A DNA stretch of 14,768 nucleotides, from the NCBI GenBank assembly GCA_019422905.1, contig JAHZCM010000001.1, positions 12,094-26,861 of the forward strand, read 5' to 3'. The notes below the pieces were generated by a model that saw only the letters and a list, made by a program, of their open reading frames with translations, had not been told where the DNA came from and ran no database searches. The translations under genes were made by a program, and so were the position numbers. Below, one piece after another: positions 7,224 through 12,886 of this stretch (position 1 is its first letter; the number at the start of each line of letters is the position of its first letter). The DNA is from Oscillospiraceae bacterium. Its GTDB lineage: Bacteria > Bacillota > Clostridia > Oscillospirales > Acutalibacteraceae.

Positions 7224-8021
7224 ATGACGGCGGCAGAGATCCGGCAAAAGCTGCAAACCGTCCGCTGCTTCGTGCTCGATATGGACGGCACCATCTACCT
7301 CGGCGAGAACCTTTTCCCGTACACGAAGGATTTTCTCACCGCCGTGGAAAAAAGCGGACGCAGCTTCTGCTTCTTCACAAACAACAGCTCCAAGGATACG
7401 GACACCTATCTGCAAAAGCTCGCCCGCATGGGCATTGCGGTTCCCCGCGAGAGGATGCTGATTTCAAACGGCGTCGCGGCGGACTACATGCTTTCCCACC
7501 ATCCGGGCGCGCGGATCTTCGTCCTCGGCACGCCGCTTCTGCGCCGCGAGCTCGCCGCTTTCGGGCTTGAAATCGTCGAGGAAAACCCGGACGCGGTACT
7601 CGTCGGCTTCGACACGACGCTCGAATACAACCGGCTCGCGAAGGCCTGCGATTTCATCCGCGCGGGCCTTCCGGTGTACGGCCTCAATCCCGATCTGAAC
7701 TGCCCGACCGAGACCGGCTTCATCCCGGACTGCGGCTCAATCGCAAAGCTGATCGAGGGCTCCACCGGGCGCACATTCCCATTCTTCGGCAAGCCCAGCC
7801 CATTGACGCGCGCGTATATCGCCAAGCAAACGGGTCTGCGCGAGGAAGAAATCGCGATTGTCGGCGACCGTCTGTATACGGACATTGCGCTCGCAGACGG
7901 AAGCCCAATGTGCTCGATTCTCGTGCTCAGCGGAGAATCGAAGGAGAGCGATATCGGCAAAATGCCCGGCACGCCCGACCTCGTTTTCCGCGATCTTTCG
8001 GAGATTATCCCCTATCTGTAA
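7224..8021 (+). CDS. HAD-superfamily (IIA, NagD-type) sugar-phosphate phosphatase
   Basis: A 265-residue cytoplasmic phosphatase of HAD subfamily IIA (NagD/AraL/PgP type), which hydrolyses small phosphate esters such as sugar phosphates. All four HAD motifs are present: DMDGT with nucleophile Asp19 and Asp21, FFTNNSS (50-56), Lys190 in FGKPSP, and GDRLYTD with Asp215 and Asp220. The C2-type cap lies between motifs II and III. The start ATG at 7224 is one base after the alpha-galactosidase stop codon, with GGAG in the end of that gene acting as ribosome site, so it is translated from the same message. By context it may clear sugar phosphates that build up during galactoside use; this is inference, as these enzymes are broad. 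A strong hairpin terminator follows. Confidence 0.92.
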   Translation: MTAAEIRQKLQTVRCFVLDMDGTIYLGENLFPYTKDFLTAVEKSGRSFCFFTNNSSKDTDTYLQKLARMGIAVPRERMLISNGVAADYMLSHHPGARIFVLGTPLLRRELAAFGLEIVEENPDAVLVGFDTTLEYNRLAKACDFIRAGLPVYGLNPDLNCPTETGFIPDCGSIAKLIEGSTGRTFPFFGKPSPLTRAYIAKQTGLREEEIAIVGDRLYTDIALADGSPMCSILVLSGESKESDIGKMPGTPDLVFRDLSEIIPYL

Positions 8022-8039
8022 ATTCAAAGCAGACAAAAA

Positions 8040-8096
8040 CGCCCGCAGGCCAGCCGGTTTTCCCGGTGCCTGCGGGCGCTTGCTATTCTTTTTTGG
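8040..8096. terminator. Bidirectional terminator between the HAD gene and the XRE gene
   Basis: An 11-bp perfect stem, CGCCCGCAGGC (8040-8050) with GCCTGCGGGCG (8068-8078), and an inner CCGG/CCGG stem. It is followed on the plus strand by a T-rich tail ending in TTTTTT (to 8094) and on the minus strand by TTTTTGTC. It separates two convergent genes. Confidence 0.85.
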
Positions 8097-8322
8097 CGGA
8101 TGGATACGGCACCTGTTCGTCGGTCAACCCAAGAATATAATCCACCGGCACATGAAAAATCTTCGCGAGCTGGATCAGCACGTCCACCGGTACGGCATAC
8201 GTGCCCTGCTCGTACCGGGCGTATTGCTGTCGCTTCAGGTAGAGCGTTTCTGCCAGCGCCTGCTGCGTCATGTCCCGATCCTCCCGCAGTTCCCGGATCC
8301 AGGGATAATCACTGTTTTTCAT
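8083..8322 (-). CDS. XRE-family (Cro/C1) helix-turn-helix regulator
   Basis: A 79-residue DNA-binding protein made almost only of one Cro/C1-type HTH domain (about residues 8-65): IRELREDRDMTQQALAE, then RQQYARYEQG and VPVDVLIQLAKIFHVPVDYIL, which is the standard order of helices. A short polar tail (ending PYPSAKKE) has no sensor domain, so it probably acts as a dimeric repressor or antitoxin-like regulator. I chose ATG 8322, with GGAG 8 nt upstream; a GTG at 8343 would add seven residues without a ribosome site. It is divergent from a second small HTH gene (8422-8625), and a near-palindrome at 8362-8384 lies between them, a likely operator for one or both. No toxin or phage gene is adjacent. 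Confidence 0.88.
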   Translation of the reverse strand: MKNSDYPWIRELREDRDMTQQALAETLYLKRQQYARYEQGTYAVPVDVLIQLAKIFHVPVDYILGLTDEQVPYPSAKKE

Positions 8323-8361
8323 TGCACCATCTCCAGAATTCACTATGGACCGTATAGCAAA

Positions 8362-8384
8362 TTTGAAGTTACAATAAGTTCAAA
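8362..8384. promoter_or_regulatory. Near-palindromic operator candidate between two divergent HTH genes
   Basis: A 23-bp sequence with perfect outer arms TTTGAA (8362-8367) and TTCAAA (8379-8384) and further matching TTA/TAA inside. Nine of 11 base pairs are symmetrical about 8373. A weak plus-strand promoter (TGGACC at 8346-8351, 18 bp, TACAAT at 8370-8375) overlaps it. The size and position suit a Cro/C1-type dimer site. Confidence 0.5.
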
Positions 8385-8421
8385 AGCAACAATTCTGTCG
8401 CACAGATAAGGCGGTGCTTTA

Positions 8422-8625
8422 AGGATAGAAATTCAGCTTAAAACCCTTTTGGAGGAGAACTGTTACCGCTGTGCCGGCCTGTCGCGTCGAACAGGAATTG
8501 CGTACCCGACCATGCTGCGCATGTACAACGGAAAAGCACGTAAGATCAATCCCGATGATCTTGAACTGCTGTGTAAAGTGCTGAAATGCTCCATAACAGA
8601 TATTCTGGTTCAAAAAGAAATGTAA
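8422..8625 (+). CDS. Small Cro/C1-type (HTH_26-like) regulator with lost or unusual start codon
   Basis: An open frame runs from just after a stop at 8407-8409 to TAA at 8623-8625 and encodes a whole small HTH domain of about 67 residues: IEIQLKTLLEE, then RRTGIAYPTMLRMYNGKARKI and DLELLCKVLKCSITDIL. This is the pattern of short Cro/C1 repressors of the HTH_26 type, with no internal frameshift. No ATG, GTG or TTG lies ahead of the domain. In the place where relatives begin Met-Ile there is AGG-ATA (8422-8427), with AAGGCGG seven bases upstream, so an ATG may have changed to AGG. Alternatively ATT at 8431, five bases after AAGGA, is used. It is thus either a recent pseudogene or a rare-start gene. 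A strong terminator directly follows. Confidence 0.6.
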   Translation, partial: RIEIQLKTLLEENCYRCAGLSRRTGIAYPTMLRMYNGKARKINPDDLELLCKVLKCSITDILVQKEM

Positions 8626-8679
8626 AACCTGCCCGCACAAACCGAAAATTTCGGTCTGCGGGCAGGTTTTTCTTTTTCC
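8624..8679. terminator. Bidirectional terminator after the small HTH gene
   Basis: A 14-bp stem, AAAACCTGCCCGCA (8624-8637) with TGCGGGCAGGTTTT (8657-8670), with an inner ACCGAAA/TTTCGGT stem. A T-rich tail follows on the plus strand (to 8677) and also on the minus strand (ACATTTCTTTTT). It also ends the convergent reductase gene. Confidence 0.88.
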
Positions 8680-8692
8680 TGAAATCTGAATT

Positions 8693-9835
8693 TTACCGGA
8701 AAACCTCTTTGGCCTCGACCATGCGCTCAATCACATGCACACCGAACGGACAGCGCGTTTCGCAGCCGCCGCAGGCGATGCAGTCCGCGGCATTTGCGGA
8801 GAGGTTGTTGTAGTGCTCCCGCAGGGACGCGGGCGTTTCCTGCTGCATTTTCGCAAGGTCGAGCAGCTTATTCACCATTGCGATATCGATACCCGCAGGG
8901 CACGGCGCGCAGTGGCCGCAATAGGTACACTGGCCGCTGTAGGCATGGTGCGGCGCATGGGCAAGCACGCTGGCGTAGTCCTTTTCCTCGTCCGAAGCGC
9001 TTTCATAGGCGACAGCCGCATCCACATGCTCCGGAGAGTCGAAGCCCACCATCACGCTCGCCACAGCCGGGCGCGTCAGCGCATAGTGCAGGCACTGCAC
9101 CGGCGTCAGCGCCACGCCGAACGGCGAGGTATCCGCCTTGAACAGCCGCCCGCCGGCATAGCCCTTCATGACCGTGATGCCGACGCCGTTCTGCTCGCAG
9201 ATCCTGTACAGCTCGGCGCGCTCGGGCACAATGCCGCCGAGCGCCTCGTCATAGGACTCGGCAAAATAATCGTCGATATTCTCCGTAGCCGGAAGCATGT
9301 CGAACGCCGGGTTCACGCTGAACAGGATCATCTCGATTTCACCGCACTCGGCAGCCATGCGGGCAACGTCCGGGTTGTGCGTGGAGAGGCCGATGTGGCG
9401 GATCGTCCCGGCAGCCTTCAGGCTGCGCACATATTCAATAAATTCACCGTGCATCACGCGCTCAAACTCCGCTTTTTCATCCACATAATGGATCATGCCG
9501 AGGTCTATGTAGTCGGTGCGCATGCGCGTGAGCAGATCCGCAAACGCCGCCTTGACCTGCGGCAGCTCGCGGGTACGGACATACTGCCCATCCTGCCACG
9601 TGGAGCCGATATGTCCCTGAATGATCCACTTTTCACGCTGTCCCTCAATCGCTGCGCCGATATTCGAGCGCACCTGCGGCTCAGACATCCAGCAATCCAG
9701 AATGTTGATGCCCAGCTCTGCACAGCGATCCACAACCTGCTTGACCTCTCCGGCGTTGTGGCGCTCGAGCCATTCGCCGCCAAGGCCGATTTCACTGACG
9801 AGAAGACCGGTTTTTCCAAGTTCTCTGTATTTCAT
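8693..9835 (-). CDS. Aldo/keto reductase with C-terminal 2[4Fe-4S] ferredoxin domain
   Basis: A 380-residue cytoplasmic protein: an aldo/keto reductase barrel (about 1-290) fused to a ferredoxin-like tail. Barrel features are MKYRELGKTGLLVSEIGLGG, the His116 strand DLGMIHYVD, and IRHIGLSTHNP. The tail carries C303-C306-C309-C312-Pro and C352-C355-C358-C362-Pro, enough for two iron-sulfur clusters. Of the classical catalytic tetrad, Asp47 and His116 are kept, but the Tyr position (about 52) is Glu and the usual TK lysine strand reads IIQGH, so ordinary NADPH-dependent carbonyl reduction is doubtful; the same pattern occurs in this clostridial subfamily. ATG 9835 has AAAGGA 10 nt upstream. It lies 76 bp downstream of the DUF362 gene with a hairpin between, so it may be partly co-transcribed. 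The substrate is unknown. Confidence 0.9.
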   Translation of the reverse strand: MKYRELGKTGLLVSEIGLGGEWLERHNAGEVKQVVDRCAELGINILDCWMSEPQVRSNIGAAIEGQREKWIIQGHIGSTWQDGQYVRTRELPQVKAAFADLLTRMRTDYIDLGMIHYVDEKAEFERVMHGEFIEYVRSLKAAGTIRHIGLSTHNPDVARMAAECGEIEMILFSVNPAFDMLPATENIDDYFAESYDEALGGIVPERAELYRICEQNGVGITVMKGYAGGRLFKADTSPFGVALTPVQCLHYALTRPAVASVMVGFDSPEHVDAAVAYESASDEEKDYASVLAHAPHHAYSGQCTYCGHCAPCPAGIDIAMVNKLLDLAKMQQETPASLREHYNNLSANAADCIACGGCETRCPFGVHVIERMVEAKEVFR

Positions 9836-9861
9836 AAAAGCAGTATCCTTTCCGTCCTGTT

Positions 9862-9897
9862 AAAATGCCGGCCGTCACGCGGGAAGGCCGGCATTTT
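9862..9897. terminator. Hairpin terminator or attenuator between the DUF362 and reductase genes
   Basis: A 12-bp perfect stem, AAAATGCCGGCC (9862-9873) with GGCCGGCATTTT (9886-9897), and a 12-nt loop. On the minus strand it ends in only four T before AACAGG, so termination is probably partial, which would leave the reductase gene expressed at lower level from the DUF362 promoter. Confidence 0.65.
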
Positions 9898-9911
9898 CGG
9901 TTTATATTGGA

Positions 9912-10778
9912 TTACTCCACTTCGACCAGTTCATAGTCTCTGGAGCCGTAGCCCAGCGCCGCGGCGGCTTCAATGGTATGCACGCCGTTGCGCGACTCGA
10001 CGCGCTCCAGCAAATGCGGCTTGCCGGGATCGTCCGAAGCGTAAACCAAGTCGATGCACGCCTGATCGATCGCAACCGGATCGAGCGAGACGAGCACGCC
10101 GATATCCTGCATGCAGGGATCCTCCGCAACCGAGCAGCAGTCGCAGTCCACAGACATGTTCTTCATGACGTTTACATACGCGATCCTGCCCTCAAAGTAA
10201 CGTGCGACAGAGCCGGCCGCATCCGCCATGGATTCAAGGAACATGTCGTGGTCAGCCGACCAGATCTTTTCCGGCACGCCCGCGCCGTGGATATATGCTT
10301 TGCCAAAGGAAGATGCGACGCCGATGGAAAGCTGCTTGAGCGCGCCGCCGTAACCGCCCATGGGATGTCCCTTAAAATGGGAGAGCACAAGCATGGAATC
10401 ATAGTTTTCCAAATCCTTGCCCACATAATTCTTCTGAATAATCTTGCCGTCCGGAATGTCGAGCACCATATCCGGGCCCTCGGCATCGAGCAGATCAACG
10501 GCAAAATACCGGCTCCAGCCGTGCTTTTCCAGCGTTCTGCGGTGCTTTTCCGTCGTATCGCGTTCGCCGACATAAGCGGTATTGCATTCGACAACCGTGC
10601 CGTTTACCGCTTCAATCACCGGCTTCCAGAATTCCGGCCCCAGAAAGTTCTGGTTGCCGACCTCGCCGGAATGCAGCTTGACCGCAACCTTGCCGGGCAG
10701 CTCACAGCCGAGCAAGCGGTACATTTCGAGTACCTTTTCCGGTGTGATGGTTCTCGTGAAATAAACCTTGGGTTTCAT
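9912..10778 (-). CDS. DUF362 family protein, possible iron-sulfur protein
   Basis: A 288-residue protein matching DUF362 along its length. Visible features are GKVAVKLHSGE (29-39), VECNTAYVGERDTT (63-76), LSHFKGHPMGGYGGALKQL (132-150), and the cysteine cluster C212-C214-C215 followed by C222, ahead of VSLDPVAIDQACIDLV (230-245). Many family members carry ferredoxin domains; this one does not, but the CxCC group could bind a cluster or metal. The biochemical role of the family is not settled. I chose ATG 10778 with CAGGAGG 8 nt upstream; a TTG six bases earlier is too near that site. The gene is first in the unit with the ferredoxin-domain reductase and stands behind a MerR-type promoter, which suggests a shared redox or electrophile response. 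Confidence 0.88.
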   Translation of the reverse strand: MKPKVYFTRTITPEKVLEMYRLLGCELPGKVAVKLHSGEVGNQNFLGPEFWKPVIEAVNGTVVECNTAYVGERDTTEKHRRTLEKHGWSRYFAVDLLDAEGPDMVLDIPDGKIIQKNYVGKDLENYDSMLVLSHFKGHPMGGYGGALKQLSIGVASSFGKAYIHGAGVPEKIWSADHDMFLESMADAAGSVARYFEGRIAYVNVMKNMSVDCDCCSVAEDPCMQDIGVLVSLDPVAIDQACIDLVYASDDPGKPHLLERVESRNGVHTIEAAAALGYGSRDYELVEVE

Positions 10779-10811
10779 TTGCAATTCCTCCTGAGAATTT
10801 TCTTTGCTTTA

Positions 10812-10842
10812 ATATTACCACTTTAAGTAAGCTTTAAGTCAA
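10812..10842 (-). promoter_or_regulatory. MerR-type promoter with AdhR-like operator upstream of DUF362
   Basis: Minus strand: -35 TTGACT (10837-10842), a long 19-bp spacer and -10 TAATAT (10812-10817). The spacer is filled by CTTAAAG-N4-CTTAAAG (10821-10838). Long 19-bp spacers with a dyad between the boxes are the mark of MerR-family promoters. As I recall it, the B. subtilis AdhR (YraB) operator is CTTAAAG-N4-CTTTAAG in the same position; this site differs at one base. No merR-type gene is within the window. Confidence 0.55.
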
Positions 10843-11160
10843 TAGGCATTGTGTAAAAAAATATGGGCATGTCTTTATATCCGTATTCTCCCGGAGCCGG
10901 GCACAGCCGAGCGCACCGAAAGCCGGGAGCAGCGTGCATCTCCGTTTTTCGCCCTCTCCGCCATGCATCCGGGTTTGCGGCTCTCTGCCGGTACGGCCGC
11001 AGCACTTTGGGGTATTCCTCTACGCCGGGGTATTCCGGTTCAGACGGCCATTCCGTTTCCAATGGCCCTCCATCGGCGGGCGATTCCTTCTCCGCATTTT
11101 TTGGCGACCTGCGCCGCAAATCCATTTGGGCAGGAAATCCGGATGGAAAACTGGCTATTT
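10843..11160. other. Stretch without a recognised gene
   Basis: About 320 bp between the DUF362 promoter and the next plus-strand promoter. Open frames exist on both strands, but none has a ribosome site or a recognisable product. The decamer GGGGTATTCC occurs twice 20 bp apart (about 11009-11018 and 11029-11038). It could be a worn remnant of a gene. I see no terminator, tRNA or clear RNA structure. Confidence 0.5.
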
Positions 11161-11183
11161 CCACGTTCCCGGATTTGTGGTAT
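11155..11183 (+). promoter_or_regulatory. Promoter upstream of the DUF6064-like relic and GNAT gene
   Basis: An extended -10 box TGG-TATACT (TATACT at 11178-11183), with TTTCCA (4 of 6 consensus bases) 17 bp upstream. The predicted transcript begins near 11190 and reaches the strong GGAGGAG ribosome site before the ATG at 11229. Confidence 0.5.
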
Positions 11184-11228
11184 ACTGGAAAAGTAAAAAG
11201 CAGTGCGGAAGCCCGGAGGAGCGAATAA

Positions 11229-11684
11229 ATGGACGCAGCGGCATTGGGGGAGGTTATCGGGAACTACAACGAGCAGACAGCAGCTCTTCAAATTGGTTTG
11301 CTTATATTCCTGATTCTTGGGGTCGCGTTATCTTATGCGCATAAAGTAAACTGGGCGGCAAAATTTGTATTGGGAATTGTAAACCTATTTATAGCGGCCG
11401 TTTTTTTGCATAGTGTGGAACAGAACCGATCCAAAAATATTTCTCTTTGCCATTATATCTGTTGTGCGGAGCATGGCCTGGCGCCGGGGCGGCCTGCGGT
11501 GCAGCCTCTCCAAGCCCCGCGCCGGGCTGCTATCAAGCGGCCAATTTCAAAAGCAGCCGCCGCCAATGCGGAATTTGACGCATACGTGCACGTGGCGGAA
11601 GCAGCCGTTTCGTGGCCGGGCACACAACGATGCAATCCTGGAGGATATAAAGCAGGCACACCGGGGCCGGAGCGGCGGCGCTGA
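11229..11684 (+). pseudogene. Frameshifted membrane protein, DUF6064-like
   Basis: The ATG at 11229 follows a very good GGAGGAG site, and the first 60 residues look like DUF6064: IGNYNEQTAALQIGLLIFL and two hydrophobic helices up to FIAAVFL. The frame then loses all similarity (VEQNRSKNISLCHYICC), while the third frame at about 11417-11465 reads GTEPIQKYFSLPLYLLCGA, the expected continuation of this family. A one-base loss near 11408-11418, just after a run of seven T, explains this. After about 11470 no frame looks like a protein, so the rest (relatives have about 200 residues) is deleted or decayed. The open frame nominally runs 151 residues to 11684, its tail being low-complexity Ala, Pro and Arg. 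The promoter and ribosome site are intact, so the break may be recent. Confidence 0.55.
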
Positions 11685-11728
11685 GAGAAACGAAAATTGT
11701 AAAGGATTTATCAGAGGAGGATAAAGCT

Positions 11729-12298
11729 ATGGATACAGTGACAATCCGAAGCGCAAGTGTCGGGGACGCAGAGCGCATTTTGGAAATCTATGCACATTAT
11801 GTGAAAAACACGGCGATTACCTTTGAATATGAAGTTCCAACGCTGGATGCATTTCAAAACCGCATTCGGAACACACTGAAACGCTATCCTTATCTCGTCA
11901 TTGAAAAGGGCGGTGTGATTCAGGGCTACGCCTATGCCGGTCCCTTCGTAGGGCGGGCCGCCTATGATTGGTCGTGTGAGATGACGGTGTATCTTGACCA
12001 CACCGCGCAAAAATGCGGTTTGGGACGCAAAATATACGAGGCGCTTGAAGAAAAACTGCGCGAAATGGGTATTTTGAATCTGTATGCCTGCATCGGCTAC
12101 CCGGAGCAGGAGGACGAATATCTGAACAGAAACAGCGCGGACTTTCATGCCCACCTCGGCTTTACAAAAGTGGGCGAATTTCACAGATGCGGCTATAAAT
12201 TTAGCCGCTGGTACAACATGATTTGGATGGAAAAAATAATCGGGGAGCATCGGGCTGAACAAGCGGCCGTACAGTTTTCAAAATCGTTTCCTGCCTGA
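11729..12298 (+). CDS. GNAT N-acetyltransferase, phosphinothricin acetyltransferase-like
   Basis: A 189-residue cytoplasmic acetyl-CoA-dependent N-acetyltransferase. The opening TIRSASVGDAERILEIYAHY and NTAITFEYEVP (27-37) are typical of the Pat/YwnH group, which acetylates phosphinothricin, methionine sulfoximine or related amino acids. Acetyl-CoA is bound by QKCGLG (94-99), and the close FHAHLGFTKVGEFHRCGYK with WYNMIWMEK is also typical. A strong AGGAGG site lies 8 nt before ATG 11729. It probably shares the promoter at 11155-11183 with the broken membrane gene just upstream. The real substrate is not evident, and many members of the group do not give herbicide resistance. A clear terminator is not seen after it. 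Confidence 0.92.
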   Translation: MDTVTIRSASVGDAERILEIYAHYVKNTAITFEYEVPTLDAFQNRIRNTLKRYPYLVIEKGGVIQGYAYAGPFVGRAAYDWSCEMTVYLDHTAQKCGLGRKIYEALEEKLREMGILNLYACIGYPEQEDEYLNRNSADFHAHLGFTKVGEFHRCGYKFSRWYNMIWMEKIIGEHRAEQAAVQFSKSFPA

Positions 12299-12456
12299 AA
12301 ACAGCAAAGCCGGCCGAATCCGGCGACGGGCCGTGCGTCGGGCTGTCCGACTGTTGTCCCTCGATTCTCCACCGGCGAAGCCGGGCGGGACTGCCAGCGG
12401 TATAGTGGGAAGTTGTTCATTTTACCACGGACCGCTCCCGCCGCTTTGCCATTGTT

Positions 12457-12735
12457 TTATCTTTGATGGTCATTCCTTTTGATAAAATTCGTACAGGCAC
12501 TTGTTTCCGTTTGAGGATATGGGATACCATGCTTTTCCCCTCGGAGAAACATCTCATCAGCCAGACCATATTTCTGGCAAGATTGCGCATCGTCTGCATA
12601 CCCTCCTCATCCTGCGGAGCCTCCTCGGCATACAGCCCGTGCACCATATTCCAGTATGTGGCGCCGACCCGCCATCTGCGGCTTTTCGCCGGGCATAGCG
12701 GCGGACGGCAAATATTTTTCAAAGGGGCTTCTCAT
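12457..12735 (-). pseudogene. C-terminal relic of a flavodoxin-family (NADPH-dependent FMN reductase type) protein
   Basis: Minus-strand pieces in three frames join into the C-terminal third of a flavodoxin-family oxidoreductase of the kind common in Clostridia. From 12735 downward one frame gives FEKYLPSAAMP. A second gives VGATYWNMVHGLYAEEAP and then DEEGMQTMRNLARNMVWLMRCF. A third gives GIPYPQTETSACTNFIKRN, ending at TAA 12457-12459. Relatives read YFTISQMP-VVxSQYWNMVHG, then GLQTMRTLGRNMAWLLKC and the ending GIPxPxxExxxxTNFIR. At least two frameshifts are needed, one in the G/A run near 12543-12550 and one near 12680-12700. The N-terminal FMN-binding part is absent, so the gene is 5' truncated and dead. 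Confidence 0.7.
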
Positions 12736-12757
12736 CTTCCTTTTCATACGGTACAAT
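12729..12757 (+). promoter_or_regulatory. Possible promoter of the glycosyltransferase gene
   Basis: TTCTCA (12729-12734), a 17-bp spacer and TACAAT (12752-12757); 4 of 6 and 5 of 6 consensus bases. The leader to the ATG at 12887 would be about 120 nt and would include the hairpin at 12779-12804. Confidence 0.4.
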
Positions 12758-12778
12758 AAAGTAAAGCACAGGAAAAAT

Positions 12779-12804
12779 GGCGGCAGGTTTTTTGCGCCTG
12801 CGCC
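12779..12804. terminator. Weak hairpin with T tail, between the flavodoxin relic and the glycosyltransferase
   Basis: GGCGGCAGG (12779-12787) pairs with CCTGCGCC (12797-12804) with one bulged base. On the minus strand it is followed by ATTTTTCC. It may be a minus-strand terminator, or a leader structure of the glycosyltransferase message. Confidence 0.35.
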
Positions 12805-12886
12805 CTTTTCAGCCGCATAACCGCCTATGCCCCGCTCCGTGGGAAAGCAGGGCGCACGATCCTGAGAAAAGTGAGGGATATCCGTG

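Noticed and set aside
4973..7294. Minus-strand open frame of 773 codons
   Set aside because: It is a mirror of the GH36 gene in GC-rich sequence, with no ribosome site and an Ala/Val/Arg/Asp-rich composition typical of antisense frames. The plus-strand protein has clear catalytic motifs.
8735..10168. Plus-strand open frame of 477 codons
   Set aside because: It is antisense to the reductase and part of DUF362, runs through the terminator at 9862-9897, and has no ribosome site.
10823..11164. Minus-strand ORF with a Pro/Glu-rich product
   Set aside because: It overlaps the DUF362 promoter and operator, has no ribosome site at its GTG, and shows no recognisable family.
12299..12456. Small inverted repeats such as CCGGC/GCCGG after the GNAT gene, possible terminator or tRNA-like element
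   Set aside because: The stems are short and lack a T tail, and no tRNA arms can be folded. Nothing firm is seen here.
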